Position numbers and translations under genes: made by a program. The notes beneath the pieces were generated by a model. It did no database searches, was not told where the DNA came from, and saw only the letters and a program-made list of their open reading frames with translations. Source: Patiria pectinifera (Eukaryota > Echinodermata > Asteroidea > Valvatida > Asterinidae). From it: a stretch of DNA of 64,000 nt. This document shows positions 26,501-37,500 of this stretch, piece after piece; the stretch's first letter is position 1, and each line of letters begins with the position of its first letter. Location: NCBI GenBank assembly GCA_029964075.1, contig CM057146.1:13597501-13661500 (forward strand). The letters run 5' to 3'.

Positions 26501-27022
26501 AATGAAAGTTCAACCCTGGGAACTTGTGGCATGCTGCAGATTGTCTTTCACTTGCCCCTTGAGGGAAGATGCAAAATAACGCTTGAGTCATGTGGTTTTT
26601 TGCTTTGTTTTGTGGGAAATCTAACATACGTCCAACCACATGATGTACATGTACAAGGTCGTTGAGGTGGTGGTACCTTAGTTTGGTTTGTAATGGGTTT
26701 TTTTACCCATTGGATGTCACATATTAGGTGATGTATCACATTCACTTTTTCAACAGCAGCTTATTAAAGTGTCTGACAAGTACGTCCAAATGTACCGAAC
26801 TGCCCTTGGCTTTTTTTTTTCTAGATAGAAAGTTGTGAAAACAACATGCTCATAACCATCTAGTAAGTGCAAAAGAAGTAAGAGTAGGCTGAATTCAACG
26901 TGTGTGTGTGCTTTTATTTTCTTTTACGTTATTTACTAGTCCTGGCCAGGGGTACACAGGAAACACAGCCCCCAGAGGAGACTCATCCGATGACAGGCCC
27001 TCAGCCGGAATCATCTGTCTAG
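20539..27022 (+). CDS. TNF-receptor-like type I membrane protein, copy 2 (paralogue of copy 1)
   Basis: Exons 20539-20560, 21773-21877, 23023-23157, 24233-24433, 26343-26417, 26940-27022 code 206 aa, with the same phase-1 intron pattern as copy 1. N-terminus MMDVCVKVRICHS; signal core WLWWLVFCACFL; Cys-rich domain (about 43-87) keeping all seven cysteines and the ECGFIAGNPHCVKC signature; Thr-rich stalk starting MNCQTT with an N-glycosylation sequon NST; transmembrane helix (about 155-172) followed by KCYRCKK; tail RGTQETQPPEETHPMT ending PESSV. The tail is shorter than in copy 1 and lacks its YVEIPDRELDQD end. PPEE fits the TRAF2-type [PSAT]x[QE]E consensus. Exon 1 lies directly against a 660-bp foldback element in intron 1, and intron 4 holds another foldback. 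Confidence 0.75.
20567..21229. mobile_element. Foldback element in intron 1 of copy 2
   Basis: The outer arms pair GGCCTATAGCCCCATAAAT (20568) with its inverse near 21208-21229, then AACATAGGCCACAC with GTGTGGCCTATGTT, and near the centre GAAAGTGCTG with CAGCACTTTC. The left end begins about 6 bases after the splice donor of exon 1. Copy 1 lacks it at the same place. A separate hairpin (20646-20745) is inserted in the left arm. Confidence 0.7.
20646..20745. repeat. Hairpin with about 40-bp arms
   Basis: CTACTGAGTGGAGCGCTGAA (left arm) is inverted as TTCAGCGCTCCACTCAGTAG (right arm), flanked by GGCCATGGC/GCCATGGCC. It interrupts the left arm of the larger foldback. A stray CTACTGAGTGGAGCTAG lies near 21449. 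Confidence 0.85.
21985..22368. mobile_element. Harbinger-like MITE, TTA target duplication
   Basis: GGCCAAAAAAAAAATAAGCG...ATTTTTTTTGGCC ends, subterminal GGTCTCTGGTCAG inverted as CTGACCAGAGACC, and TTA on both sides (21982-21984 and 22369-22371). TWA duplication and GG-starting TIRs are hallmarks of PIF/Harbinger. Confidence 0.7.
23023..23157 (+). CDS. Cysteine-rich domain exon of copy 2
   Basis: Codes ...KRCFSKFGSNYVYEEVLGTC followed by VSCRTCECGFIAGNPHCVKC. Every cysteine of the copy 1 domain is kept, and the block from CECG to CVKC differs at one residue (Y to F), while the first half is only moderately similar. The pattern points to purifying selection on the second half of the domain. 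Confidence 0.8.
23324..23590 (+). mobile_element. tRNA-derived SINE (family 1), partial
   Basis: A tRNA-like head with the B-box-like GGTTCGATTCC is followed by a body shared with 35849-36180 and 39712-40045: CCACGAGGGTTTTTCT, TCCGGTTATCCTCC-type and GGCTGTG(T/C)TCCGTGGTC. Confidence 0.75.
24607..25252. mobile_element. Foldback element with 7-bp target duplication GGTCAAC
   Basis: Termini CTAGCCCAACTGCC / GGCAGTTGGGCTAG are perfect. Arms continue (CTCCCCTACACACTGAA against TTCAGTGTGTAGGGGAG; CCTAGTCATAGAGGAA against TTCCTCTATGACTAGG) to a centre near 24930. GGTCAAC flanks both ends (24600-24606 and 25253-25259). It lies in the stalk-to-transmembrane intron of copy 2, with no coding frame. 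Confidence 0.75.
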
Positions 27023-27516
27023 GTCTGATCAAATCTGTCTCAACTGGACTAAGATGAGGAAAAAAGCTTGGGCTCCCACCCAACATTCTGCCAAATAACC
27101 GTACATACTGTAAAAATAAGTTGACAGTTTTAACAAAGGGATTATGGTGAAAAAAATATTGTGAATAAAATAAGAAAAGTTAATGTTCCTTCAATTCATT
27201 GTGCAGCTGTGCGCCAAACAACTCAGTAAATCATTAGAAACAAAATACAAAAAAAAAAGCTTGCTTGGATTTTACACAGTTTATGCATACCTGGAAGTTG
27301 ACATAATTCTTTATGATGTCAACAGTTTTTGGTTCTTGGTAAATGCCTGTCTTACGGAATTCATGCGCAGTAGATATAGATTGCGCAATGTTCATGTTTT
27401 TGTTACAAGTGTAGTAGGCTCTAAAAACACCTAGCCACTATCACAGCACTGTGCTTAAAAAGCACAGTGCAGCGATATATGCCTACCTGAAGGTACGAAG
27501 GAATAATACTTGAAAT

Positions 27517-28794
27517 TAGGGTTGTCCTGAATATACCGAATGTTCGAATATTCGATCATCAACCAAATATTCGAATAGCTTTTTGCCACTTTGAATATTT
27601 GAAAACCGTGCATATACACACACTACTGTGATGTTACTCTATCATAAAGTTGCAGCGTTTCATTGTCACGTGCTACTTTTTTGGCTGACAGTAACTTCTT
27701 TGCTGACGGCTGTTCGTTGGTTCTATTCTTTTAGCAGGTAAAGCCACTGACAATTTATAGTACTTATTGAGTGTGTTAGATAACTTCTCCTAATAATCGA
27801 ACAGCGTTCGATTTACCTCTCACATGACTTCTCGCGCTTACTCAAGCCTGGCCCAAGTATCCCATAAGGCCGTGCAATTAAATATGGCTGCCAATGTGAC
27901 GTCCGGCGGGCGCCTCAGGCCGTGTCCGAAATGGGCTTCCAGAGCTACGGCTGCGTCTATTGTCAGCGCGTCCCCGCGTATTTTCAATGGGCGCGGACCT
28001 ATATCTAGCTCTAGACAACATGATTTGGATGCAGCCTCATTGTCATGTCAAAGTTCAACTTTCCAGCTCTTGCACGAAACTTTACCCGAAACTGTTTGTT
28101 TATTTAGCTCCAGCTCCACTGCGCATGTCTGTCATCACGCGAGGAGCCAGGCACGAGTAAGCGGGGGAAGTAATCGAACGCACTCTATATATAACTGACA
28201 TACAGATCCGTATCATTTGATTGGTGGAACTCACATCACATGACATTCATTATTCACTACCATTCACGCCAGGGCTCAGAAAGTCCCATTCACCCATGGG
28301 GAATGGGATTTACTATTCCACAGTTACGATCATCCTTGTTCTATGGCGCAGTATTTGTGTGCAAATGCATGCTGGTGTGCATATTGTTCCCAAGAGCCAG
28401 TAGCTACAGAGTTGGGTTCAAACATTTCGTGGAGTGGTGGTTTGGAAGAGAGAAATACATTTTCCACCAATTTTGTATTGAAATAAAAGGTCAAATATCA
28501 AATGACAAGGATCTATATGTCAGTTATATAAAACAAATATTGAGTGGCTTTAAATTGTGAAATAGGAGGAATATTATCACTCGGTAAAATCTTCTACTCC
28601 GAGACACTCAATATTCGTAAGCTGCAAAACACTCCATATCAATCCCCGCATGCATATATTTGACTGGCATGCTCTGCGTGCAACTTTTTACCAGCACGGC
28701 ACGCAGTTGCAGCTGGCAGTTTCGAATATTCGAATATTCGGTCAAACACAGTTTGAGTAATCTAATCTTAATTATTCGAAAATGGACAGCCCTA
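27517..28794. mobile_element. hAT-like non-autonomous transposon with 8-bp target duplication
   Basis: TIRs TAGGGTTGTCC / GGACAGCCCTA; subterminal GAATATTCGAATATTCG motifs at both ends; target duplication CTTGAAAT at 27509-27516 and 28795-28802. Unit A keeps the empty site (one CTTGAAAT near 11055). The interior (1,278 bp in all) shows no transposase motif; its open frames (for example 27824-28198) are not recognisable. Confidence 0.85.
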
Positions 28795-30184
28795 CTTGAA
28801 ATATGTAAATAAGGTTTATGCAAATAGGACAACCTAGTAGAAAAAAAGGTTGTCCAATATTGTTTAATCCCATCTCAGGGCCCTTACTTACGCTGATTTT
28901 TTTTTTAATTAATTTTTAAATGTTTTTTTTTTTTAATGTTGTTGACGAGTATGGTGACCCACTTAACAAATGAATGATGGGAATCAACAGGAACTGTCAA
29001 CAAATTTACATTCATTCAAATCTTAAAAGTTGCGTTCCCTGTGCTCTTCAACAAATTTGATTTTTTTTCTATTAATAAATTTTCATCTTATTATGTTTTA
29101 TTTCAACCAATAAACCTCTTGTTTTTCCCCTTTTTTGGATGTCCGCCAAAAAGGTTTTGTTTTGCTAGAAAAACAGCAGTGCAGAAAATTAATCTCTATT
29201 TCTTCACAACGAAATTTAACTGGTGGGAAAAAAAACCACTTCTTTGAAACCTCGTTTTGTGGCATCCAGTCGCAACCTTTTTACTTGACCACTACCAGTA
29301 GGTCCTGCGATGGGATTAAGTGGTACGATTGAGTCAGGTTTTGTCGGTTCAATTACAAATTGAAGGGTATGTCTTGCAAGCTATGATGACAATATGAAGG
29401 GATTGTCTTGCTAGTTACAATGTATGATGACAAGTTCAGATGTGATGTCTTGGATCTTGTAGAAGGGAAACAGCTACAGGGGTCTATTTGATGGTAGCGT
29501 CAGTTTCTTGCAAGCTGTTCTCCTTCGTGTTGTAATTTTGTTAGGCAGCCTGCTATGGAATTAATAGATTCCCTTGAAGACACAACAAGTCTTCAAGATG
29601 GAACTTTGTTGTTTTCTGATAGCAGACTCCCGTGAATTTTTCTCACGGGGAAATGCTTCTCGATAGGCTTTGGTGACTCTGAATAAAAACAGACTACTTA
29701 TACTACTCTTTGGAAATAATTTTTAGGGAGTTAATCCATCGTTGTAATGATCATGTTTTATTGATGCAATAACCAAGTATATTAGTGGATTTGATTGAAC
29801 TTCCCCCTCCCCCTATTTTCCCGAAATTGTTTTTGCTGTGGATATGTGGTGTGGTTTTGGAACAGAGTTCTGACTCGCGGGGCAGAATATAAATTTATGC
29901 CCTCCCGCACTCCCCTCCAATTTGGAGTTACCCAAGCCTACAAATGTACAAATGTATATATTCTTTTCTCAATGTACAGTACTTAGCAAGTAGTAAAGAA
30001 CAATCAGTTTGAGCAGTTGTAGGTACTTGCTGTACAAAATTTGGATAAGAAAAAATATGCGAATAGTTGGTAAAATGGTGGAATGAAGTTTTATCCTCTT
30101 TAGTAGATAATGAGTTATTGGGTTTTTTTTCGGCGAAGATCATTGTGTTTGTGAATGTTAAGAATTACTGGTGTTGGGGTACAA

Positions 30185-30190
30185 AATAAA
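30185..30190 (+). promoter_or_regulatory. Polyadenylation signal candidate, copy 2
   Basis: AATAAA in GGGTACAAAATAAATACAG, the counterpart of 13015-13020. Confidence 0.45.
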
Positions 30191-30576
30191 TACAGAAATT
30201 GTAAGATACAAATTCACTTTATGTACTCAGTAATTTTGTGTATTTTTTGTGTAATATCTTGCTTATCTGTCTAGTTCTTGCAGTTCTCAACTTAGTTAAA
30301 ATTGTGGAAGTGTAAAAATAGGTTTTATTAACCCATTTTTGTCAAAAAAATCCATTATTTTTTGCCCCAAATCATCCAAATAATATGTGTCAAAGTTCCC
30401 TTTGCATCAACTACCCTTTCTCTACATTGTTTGGGAAAATAACCTTTTTTTCCCCCACATTTACCAAAACTGAACTTTTACTTTTTTAAAACTAATTTTC
30501 AGAAGAAAAATTGAATTTGCTTGAAAAAAGCAGGGCAAGTGCTTAAAGGCCCTGAAGACACAAGTCTATCTCGCCA

Positions 30577-30751
30577 GGGAAAGATTCCCATATCTGGCCA
30601 TCAGTTTTTACCCTGTGCACAAACCCTATGAGACTGGTCTGGAAAAAAATTGTTTTCCCAGTAAATACTTCAATATTTTCCTTGCTAAATTTGACTTTTT
30701 AGGACATATCACTTTCTGATGGCTGTATACATGTATATGGGAATCTTTCCC
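30577..30751. mobile_element. Small MITE in unit B
   Basis: GGGAAAGATTCCCATAT at its left is exactly inverted at 30735-30751. The matching place in unit A (about 13393-13405) has no insert. Confidence 0.65.
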
Positions 30752-31276
30752 AGGCCAGATTCGCTATTTAAAACCAAAATTGCGTTGAAAATGTGGGGGG
30801 AAGTTATATTTTTTTCGAAGTAAATGGATTATTTTTGGAAAAAAAACAGGTGTCTGATGACCATTACGTAACATTACAGGCCTCTGCATTAATTGTTTGG
30901 GAAAAATTTCAATTTCTGGCAAAAGTTTTGATATTGAAAAATGTTACAGAATAATGTTAATGACACAAGACAAATTAACAGAGAGTAAAAGAGGGTATTT
31001 TAAGGTTTAAATCGATGTATGCTTTGATCATCTGCGAGACTTCTGAGTTTAAAATTTAATTGGGGGATTTTATCATTGGTACCGTAGGCTACATGGTGTG
31101 CACCCGTACCCGTGGGGGCCGTAAAAACAAAAATAGCGGGTCAAATCCTGATGCACAGCGCCCTCTTTATGATAAAAGTAGTCAGATCCCCTTCTTAGGA
31201 ATTGATCACTGCGGTTTTTTGCGTATGTCTACAGGGAATCCAACACACTTACAATCGTTACGCGCGGAAAATATAA

Positions 31277-31340
31277 TTTCCCGCGAAAGTTAGCGAGTGA
31301 TTGTCAACAACGGAAGTACACTGTACACGTCCTTTATTGG
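31277..31340 (+). promoter_or_regulatory. LIG1 proximal promoter: E2F palindrome, ETS-like site and inverted CCAAT box
   Basis: TTTCCCGCGAAA at 31277-31288 is a perfect palindromic E2F-type site about 285 bp before the LIG1 ATG. CGGAAGT (ETS-like) follows at 31311-31317 and ATTGG (reverse CCAAT) at 31336-31340. This trio is typical of S-phase gene promoters. The sites are seen in the sequence; regulation is inferred. Confidence 0.6.
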
Positions 31341-31572
31341 TAGGCCTGTTTGTATCTGAATGAATGGTGCACTTATCATCGGCAGCAGGGGATTTGTTTT
31401 CAAGCGGAGAGTTTGTGATATATTCGTCCGGCTTCAGTCGCATCTATCGCAGTACAGAAGTACACGTTTCGCGTTACAATCGCAGTGGCCTTGCAGCTGC
31501 AGACGACGAAGTCTAACTGAAATTGAAGCGAGTTCGTTTGTTTTCCGGAACGCTCCTATCCTCACGTTTAAC

Positions 31573-34500
31573 ATGGCTCAGCGATCGATAATGTAAGAAA
31601 TGGCATTACGAATTAATATGATATCTGTTTTCACATTGCCACACTTGATACAATTCATTTAAATAAACAATTTAATTTACATGATTTTAATCCTGTTTTA
31701 CGTAATCTATCAAAAATTATTCCTGTGTGTACTGGGCCAAGTTTTACCTGGCTAAGATAACAAGTAGGCCAATGTCATGTACATAAGATTGCTGGTGTAT
31801 GCAAAGGTTGAAATGGACTAGACTTTGTGCAGAGCTGTGTGGAAAGAGATGGTGGCCACGTGCAGGTTTTGACCCTTGACAGAATAACATTAACAACGAA
31901 TGCTCAGTCATGTCAGTCGTCTGTGGCCAAAGACACATATCATTGGAAAGAGGACACATTGCCGTTGCACATGATCTTTAACTTATTAAACAATAATTAT
32001 TAGATTTTTTTATACATTTTGTACCATTTTGTTTCCCTTTTATGATACACCCTGTCTTTGCCTACATTTAAATGTGCGCATGTGCAGCTCTACATATGTG
32101 CCAACACAAGAGTGGCTCTATGGCTGATTAAAGAAAGGCTCCGTATAAATAACATTTACAAACAGAAAATTGGTGTGGCTGTCTGGGTCTTCATCCGTAA
32201 TACCTCAGCTATCCTTAGCTGGAGTTACCCAGCTCTGAGTTTTATCATTGGGTTGTCATCTAGAGCTGGAGCTCATTTTTCTCGAAAACGATAGTATAGG
32301 CAAAAAAAATTTGGAAAATGTTGAATTTTGTCCCCGTTACACACTAATTGCAACTGCAACTCACCCCAAACTTGCCTGGAATAACCATTACACAGGTCCT
32401 TGAAGTAAAAAACGATCCACGATGAAGATTCAGCCTACAATTGCAGTGAAAACAGGAAAAATAACCGCTAACCTGACAACCTTGCGAGCATGTCCACGAA
32501 CGCCGATGGTTTGTGCACACAAAAAAATTTGTGTACGATTGAATGGCGGTCGGTTACCGGTACCAGGCTGTCAACTAGTCGTTTTTGCCAGCTGGCGATT
32601 GGCTGTTGGCGCATGACGTCGCGCGGAAGCGTAACACCCGATGACTGTTTCATGTACTCATATTAAGTTTACCACTCGCATCACAGCTGCGGTACTGGAA
32701 CCGCAACCGATAGTGCATGAAACAGTCATCGGGTGTTACGCTTCCGCGCGACGTCATGCGCCAACAGCCAATCGCCAGCCGGCAAAAACGACTAGTTGAC
32801 AGCCTGGTACCGGTAACCGACCGCCATTCAATCGTACACAAATTTTTTTGTGTGCACAAACCATCGGCGTTCGTGGACATGCTCGCAAGGTTGTCAGGTT
32901 AGCGGTTATTTTTCCTGTTTTCACTGCAATTGTAGGCTGAATCTTCATCGTGGATCGTTTTTTACTTCAAGGACCTGTGTAATGGTTATTCCAGGCAAGT
33001 TTGGGGTGAGTTGCAGTTGCAATTAGTGTGTAACGGGGACAAAATTCAACATTTTCCAATTTTTTTTTGCCTATACTATCGTTTTCGAGAAAAATGAGCT
33101 CCAGCTCTAGATGGCAACCCAATGATAAAACTCAGAGCTGGGTAACTCCAGCTAAGCTATCCTAGAGTACACAATCAATATCTCCAACTTTTGTTTGTTC
33201 TTCATTTTTCTCAGGTCGTTTTTTAGTCCGAAGCGGCAGATTGGAACAACTGACAATGCAGCCTCCACTGGAAACACGAAGTGAGCGGAAAAATATGTAC
33301 AGTTATATATACATATATATATCTAATGAAATCGTCTTCCATCACAATTCACAGTGCTCGATACATCTCTGTAGAGCTATAACCATGCAATAAATTCAGA
33401 ATATGAGTTAAACAAACTTTGGCATATCTCTCTTCTGGACAGACTGTTTCATACCATAAGGCACTCATCAGCAGAATGACGAAAAATAGAATACAAGTAG
33501 CACCTTACCTTATTTCGAATCAAGCGCGCGCACGCGTTACGCGCGTTACGTCATTGAAGTTAGTACGCGTTTACGTCACTGAAGTAAGAACACATCTGTC
33601 TCGATGCCGGCACTTGGAGACGATTTCACTTCTCTTATTCAGTGTACCTAGATCTATATATATATATAGATTTTGCACTGCCTGAATAATAAACTTTTTG
33701 ATGCAAATGTTTGGTTTCTTTGAAAACTGTTAATAACCTATACACCAGTTTTGGTTGGGTTACATCAATCAGTGAAAAAGTATGCCACCAAGTTGTCATT
33801 GGTAGCTCCATGTGTGGTGTAAGGCCTACCATACGGTACCCTAAAACATGTAACAGGCATGCAACTTTGCCTCGGATCTGCTGATTTCCATCATCAATGC
33901 CATCAATGCCATTACAAATTCTCATCAATGCCATTACAAATTGATGAAAAACACTGTACAAAGTCTTGTGTGCTTTTGAATTTCCTCGTTTTTTTTTTTT
34001 TCTTCTAAATTCCCAGTTGCATGGCTGTTATTAGGACCTTTCATTTCAAGAAAATAGGTCTGAGAACTACATATGACATTATAAGAACTTGTGGGATGTC
34101 TGTTTGCAGGTACTTTTTGAGCTAGTAATAGAACATGAATTTCAGTTTCATTGTGGTCAAAAGAAAGGGAGTTTTAACATCATAACAGCATTGATTTTCT
34201 TTCATCAATCAAAGGGATGACAGATCTCCTCTGAAAGTAAAGAACGGCACAAGCCTTGAATCGCCAGTTCAGCAAACGCACAAGAAGTCACGCCGCATCC
34301 TTGACAGCGATGAAGAAGACAGCAGTGAGAACGTGGGCGGGACCTCGCCCACCAAGACCCCACCCAGAAAGACCACACCCGCAAAGACCACACCCGCTAA
34401 GTCCACACCAATGGAGGATGCGCCCGTGGAAGACACGCCCAAAAGAAAGGTCAGCAAAATATGGAAACTTCATTAGTACAGCATCTGTGCATTCTCATTA

Positions 34501-37500
34501 CAAGCTTCACAATTTATCTGGAAGTTGGACTTCCAAATCCTACCTGGTCAATCAGCAGATCAGCATTTCTGAGTATGGTGGACACATTAGGTTGCTTTTT
34601 GGAATGAGTGAAAATCTTTTGTATTTAGGTCAAAAAAAGAAATAGTTCTGCTTCCAGTTTCCCTACCTACCCTATTCTGAGAGCCCCTACCCTATTTTTT
34701 TATATGGGAAAAATGAGGAAAAAACACCAAAAGCCATCAATTTCTACCTTTTGTCCTTGACTACAAGCGGACGCCTCCATATGATCGTACACAAAAAATT
34801 TGGGGAAAAAAATCCCTACCTACCTACCCTATTTTCGAATGCCATGTAATCGAAAGCAGAAGTATTTTTGGGGGGGCCTTACCCACATTCATTAGCTCCA
34901 AATTTTCCCTCCCAAATATGTCTGTCATATATCCCAAAAATGTAATTGTCTCCGTTCAACCCAAAGTTGATTAAGAGAGAACCCAGTCTCCCCGTTCCCA
35001 ACTATTTTGTGTTCTTGGGCTAGACACTTTACTACAATTGCCTCACTCCATCCAGAAGTATGAATGAGTAAATTCTTTTGTATTTACCCACATTCATTAA
35101 CTCCAAATTGTTCCCTCCTATTATTTCTGTCATACCGCAAAAAGGTTAACTTTCTTTGTTCAACCCAAATGTTATGAAGAGAGAACCCAGTTACCACATT
35201 TCCGATTGTTTTGTGTTCTTGGGCAAGACACTTTACTACAATTGCCACTCTCCATGAGGGTAGAGACCAGAGTGCGCTGAGCTTGAGGTGCTGCAGAATA
35301 CTGGTCTCATGGCATGAAGAGCAGGATAATACATGTAGTTGTGAAGTGCCTTGAGTTATAAAGGCACAATCTATTGGTATGTGTTCAAATAGCAAAACTG
35401 CTTGACAATTATTACGAGAATGGCGGAAGGTTCTTGTTGAAGCATTCAGCATTTAATTTTACGACATGAAATAACTGACCTTGTTTTATCCTCTTTTTTA
35501 TCAGCAGGCCACAACTGCTGAGCAGATGAACACTGACCCAGTGCCACCATCACCCGTGACTCCCTCACAACCCATACCAACAGCCTCACCGATGTCCACA
35601 CCAGGCAGTATTCCTCTCAGAAAAACTGGTACGCAATCTTGGTTCAGTACCATCCGAATGATCAGGGCCAAATTTCACGACTCTTAACGACAGCATTCTG
35701 TACTTATGATCACAAAAATTTGATGAAAATCCATTTGTGCAAACCAGAGATACAACCGATTAAAAATGGTAATGTGTTCTTCACCCATTCCAATGTGATT
35801 TACACAGTTAACCCTAACCGAACTCGACCCATCAAAGCCCAATAGCAGGTGTTGTCGAAAGCGCTCACCTCTCACCAAGGTGACCATGGTTCGAATCCTG
35901 GCCGCGGATCGCATGTGAGTAGAGCTGTGGGTTGGTTCTCTCCTGTGCCACGTGAGTTTTTCTCCGGGCCCTCCGGTTTTCCTCTCTCCGGAAAAATTAA
36001 ACCCCTTCGATCTCAGGCTGTGCTCCGTGGTCATATATGGGTCGATGTGGCCGGCAGCCATAGGCGCCTTTACATGCCAGCGGCCCGACCACGTTGCAGC
36101 CGCGTCCTTCGCAATTCAGCATACCAGCTGCGAGTAAGGATGATTAGCCTCCCAATTTATTAGAATTATTATTATTATTATAATGGGTACAGTATCCCTA
36201 AACTGATTCCTAAAACTAAGTCCAACAGTGTGTGTACGATTTCCCATGTGGGTGTTGGAATTTGCGAGGTTTGGTACGGTTCCTAGGAAATTATGTTAGG
36301 GTTAATGAAAAGACCCATTGCAGAGTGCTGGTTGAGCAATTTCCAATGCATTGTGTAATTCCCATTGGAATGGTTGAAAAACACATATCCTTTTATAATC
36401 TGTTACAGCTCTGGTTTGCATGAGAGGGTCTCCATGACATTTTCACTGATTAAACACAAGAGGATTTGCTCCATCAAAATGAAATACTCATGTCAGGTAC
36501 TTTTTCAGAAATTGAACAATGTCTGCTTGCACAATTTTTTTTTGGTCACCCTGGCCTGTAGTGCATTGTGTTTATTCCTTGAATCAATAAAACCATAGAG
36601 AGCTGGGGCGGTCGGGGCAGTACAGGGAGTAACAGACAGGGCGGTTTAGGGCAGCACAGGAACCAATTGAACAAATTAATAACGGGGAATTTGTACAAAC
36701 ATACTTTTGACAAGGATACTGCATTGTTTGTTTGTGAGCAGCGAGGAAGCACATGCGAAAGAGGAAAGCAGAGGAACAGAAAGAGGAGGAGGGCAAGGAT
36801 ATTGCCACACCCATCAAGGGGGAATCGGAATCTAAAAAGATCAAGACGGAGAAGTCGTTGACCCCTGTAAAGGCCTCAAGTGTAAGGAACAGAGTATTTA
36901 TTTTGCTTAAAGTTTCCTTAAAAAGATACAATAAAACAACTGTTAATTTGAAGTGGCTGTTTTCAGTGATTAATCGGAGTAAAATTTAGCTTTTATTTTT
37001 AAATGTTAAGTTATTAACAAAATCTGCCAGTTCTTGAAAGGAAACATTCTGAAAAAAAAGTTATGTATTGAGAAAAGAGCTCTTGTCAAAATACTGTTTG
37101 CTTTATATATGAGGTCTATTATGGTCAAATTACCGGTATATTTTGAGTAGCCCCATAACATTTAACAGGTTACAAACAATCCACTTGAAAATAAAAAGTC
37201 AAAAATATCCAGGTAATTCCTAGTCATTTCCAAGCATTAAATTGAGGGATTTTTTTAAATTGCAGAAAGCAGCTGAAAGCAGCACAGAAATGGATTCACC
37301 CGTGTCAAAGGTCAAAGATGAAATGATGGATGGAGTTGAGGAAGCAGATGACGTGACAGAGGCAAAGGCTAGCGAGGAAGGTGAGTCTGATGTGCGGTGT
37401 TTAAACAGTGTTACGATGAAGTGAAGTCGATCACAAGTCCAGCAACAAGTAACTCACAAGCATTCGACTGGAACCAACGAACTGATTAGACATTAATGCT

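Larger units (their letters stand above)
27023..30210 (+). other. Probable 3' UTR of copy 2, interrupted by a hAT-like element
   Basis: Aligns with 10501-13040 once the inserted element at 27517-28794 is removed. No coding signal is seen. If transcribed to 30210, the mRNA would carry the whole transposon in its 3' UTR, unless the nearer AATAAA at about 27164 is used. Confidence 0.45.
17230..31050 (+). repeat. Segmental duplication, unit B
   Basis: Second copy of unit A carrying receptor copy 2. Its left part (17581-18600 and 18660-19620) is itself tandemly doubled relative to unit A. It ends near 31050, just before the LIG1 promoter. It has several insertions absent from unit A (20567-21229, 24607-25252, 27517-28794, 30577-30751). 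Confidence 0.75.

Noticed and set aside
27824..28198. Transposase of the hAT-like element
   Set aside because: The 124-residue frame has no hAT dimerisation or catalytic motif; the element is probably non-autonomous.
32422..32948. Paired open frames on both strands
   Set aside because: Mirror images within the two arms of a foldback element, with no known domain.
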